Of a stretch of DNA of 64,000 bases, positions 63,964 through 64,000 are shown piece by piece. This stretch comes from Scylla paramamosain. Taxonomy: Eukaryota; Arthropoda; Malacostraca; Decapoda; Portunidae. Numbering within the stretch: position 1 is the stretch's first letter; each line of letters begins with the position of its first letter. The stretch is taken from positions 320,001 through 384,000 of the forward strand of contig NW_026973708.1 in assembly GCF_035594125.1 (NCBI RefSeq), written 5' to 3'. The notes under the pieces were generated by a model. The model ran no database searches. It saw only the letters and a list, made by a program, of their open reading frames with translations, and had not been told where the DNA came from. The position numbers were made by a program, and so were the translations under genes.

Positions 63964-64000
<37 letters not shown>
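63964..64000. repeat. (CT)n microsatellite, runs off window
   Basis: CT run beginning right after TTATTAAATCTCCC, the same LINE position as the (CT)n at 3632. Length unknown because the window ends. Confidence 0.95.

Overview
This is a eukaryotic, AT-rich, repeat-saturated window. No bacterial-type gene organisation is visible. Three things suggest an arthropod, most likely a decapod crustacean (crab, crayfish or shrimp relative). First, very long dinucleotide microsatellites (AT, GT/AC, GA/CT) occur every few kilobases. Second, there are many copies of CR1-like LINE 3' ends whose sense strand finishes CAACTAGGTAAATACACAC. Third, there is a second, jockey-like LINE family with a SYADDTTLH active-site box. 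The taxon is an inference from repeat style and cannot be proved from the window.

Host coding sequence is sparse. I can support three minus-strand exons: 61166-61314, 59839-59919 and 46505-46674. All have consensus splice sites, open frames and compatible phases. They look like parts of one large gene encoding a helical or coiled-coil protein I do not recognise. The first two are separated by a 1.2 kb intron, and the third lies a further 13 kb away across repeat-filled sequence. I can assign no exons below about 46.5 kb.

Layout. 0.5-5.5 kb is a run of minus-strand LINE 3' ends packed head to tail. 6.2-6.9 kb is a decayed PIF/Harbinger element with a TTA target duplication and remnants of both its transposase and a MADF-domain protein. 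7-28 kb is mostly unassigned AT-rich sequence with microsatellites, weak RT relics (14.3, 15.6, 16.5, 24.0 kb) and a dead Tc1-like copy (27.1-27.8 kb). 28.3-30.7 kb has an RT relic, an inverted repeat and a second Harbinger-like family inserted in (TA)n. 30.9-34.1 kb has a tRNA-derived SINE, the best CR1 LINE body and a fold-back of LINE 3' ends. 37-40.5 kb is a long minus-strand CR1 copy with flanking relics. 45-46.4 kb is a complete Tc1-like transposon with an intact transposase of spacing DD35E. 46.8-48.4 kb has a Harbinger-like fragment, a minisatellite and a pogo/Tigger-type MITE. 51.3-54.4 kb has more CR1 copies and another Harbinger-like copy. 54.5-55 kb is a Penelope-like 3' end. 55.9-60.5 kb is a jockey-like cluster containing an inverted pair. 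62.7-64 kb has two more CR1 copies.

How the parts interact: microsatellites and transposons are interdependent here. CR1 LINE tails run straight into (GT)n, a purine-rich codon run in the LINE ORF has expanded into (CT)n at the same position in two separate copies, and DNA transposons sit inside (TA)n arrays. Apart from the intact Tc1-like transposase, nearly every transposon ORF is broken.
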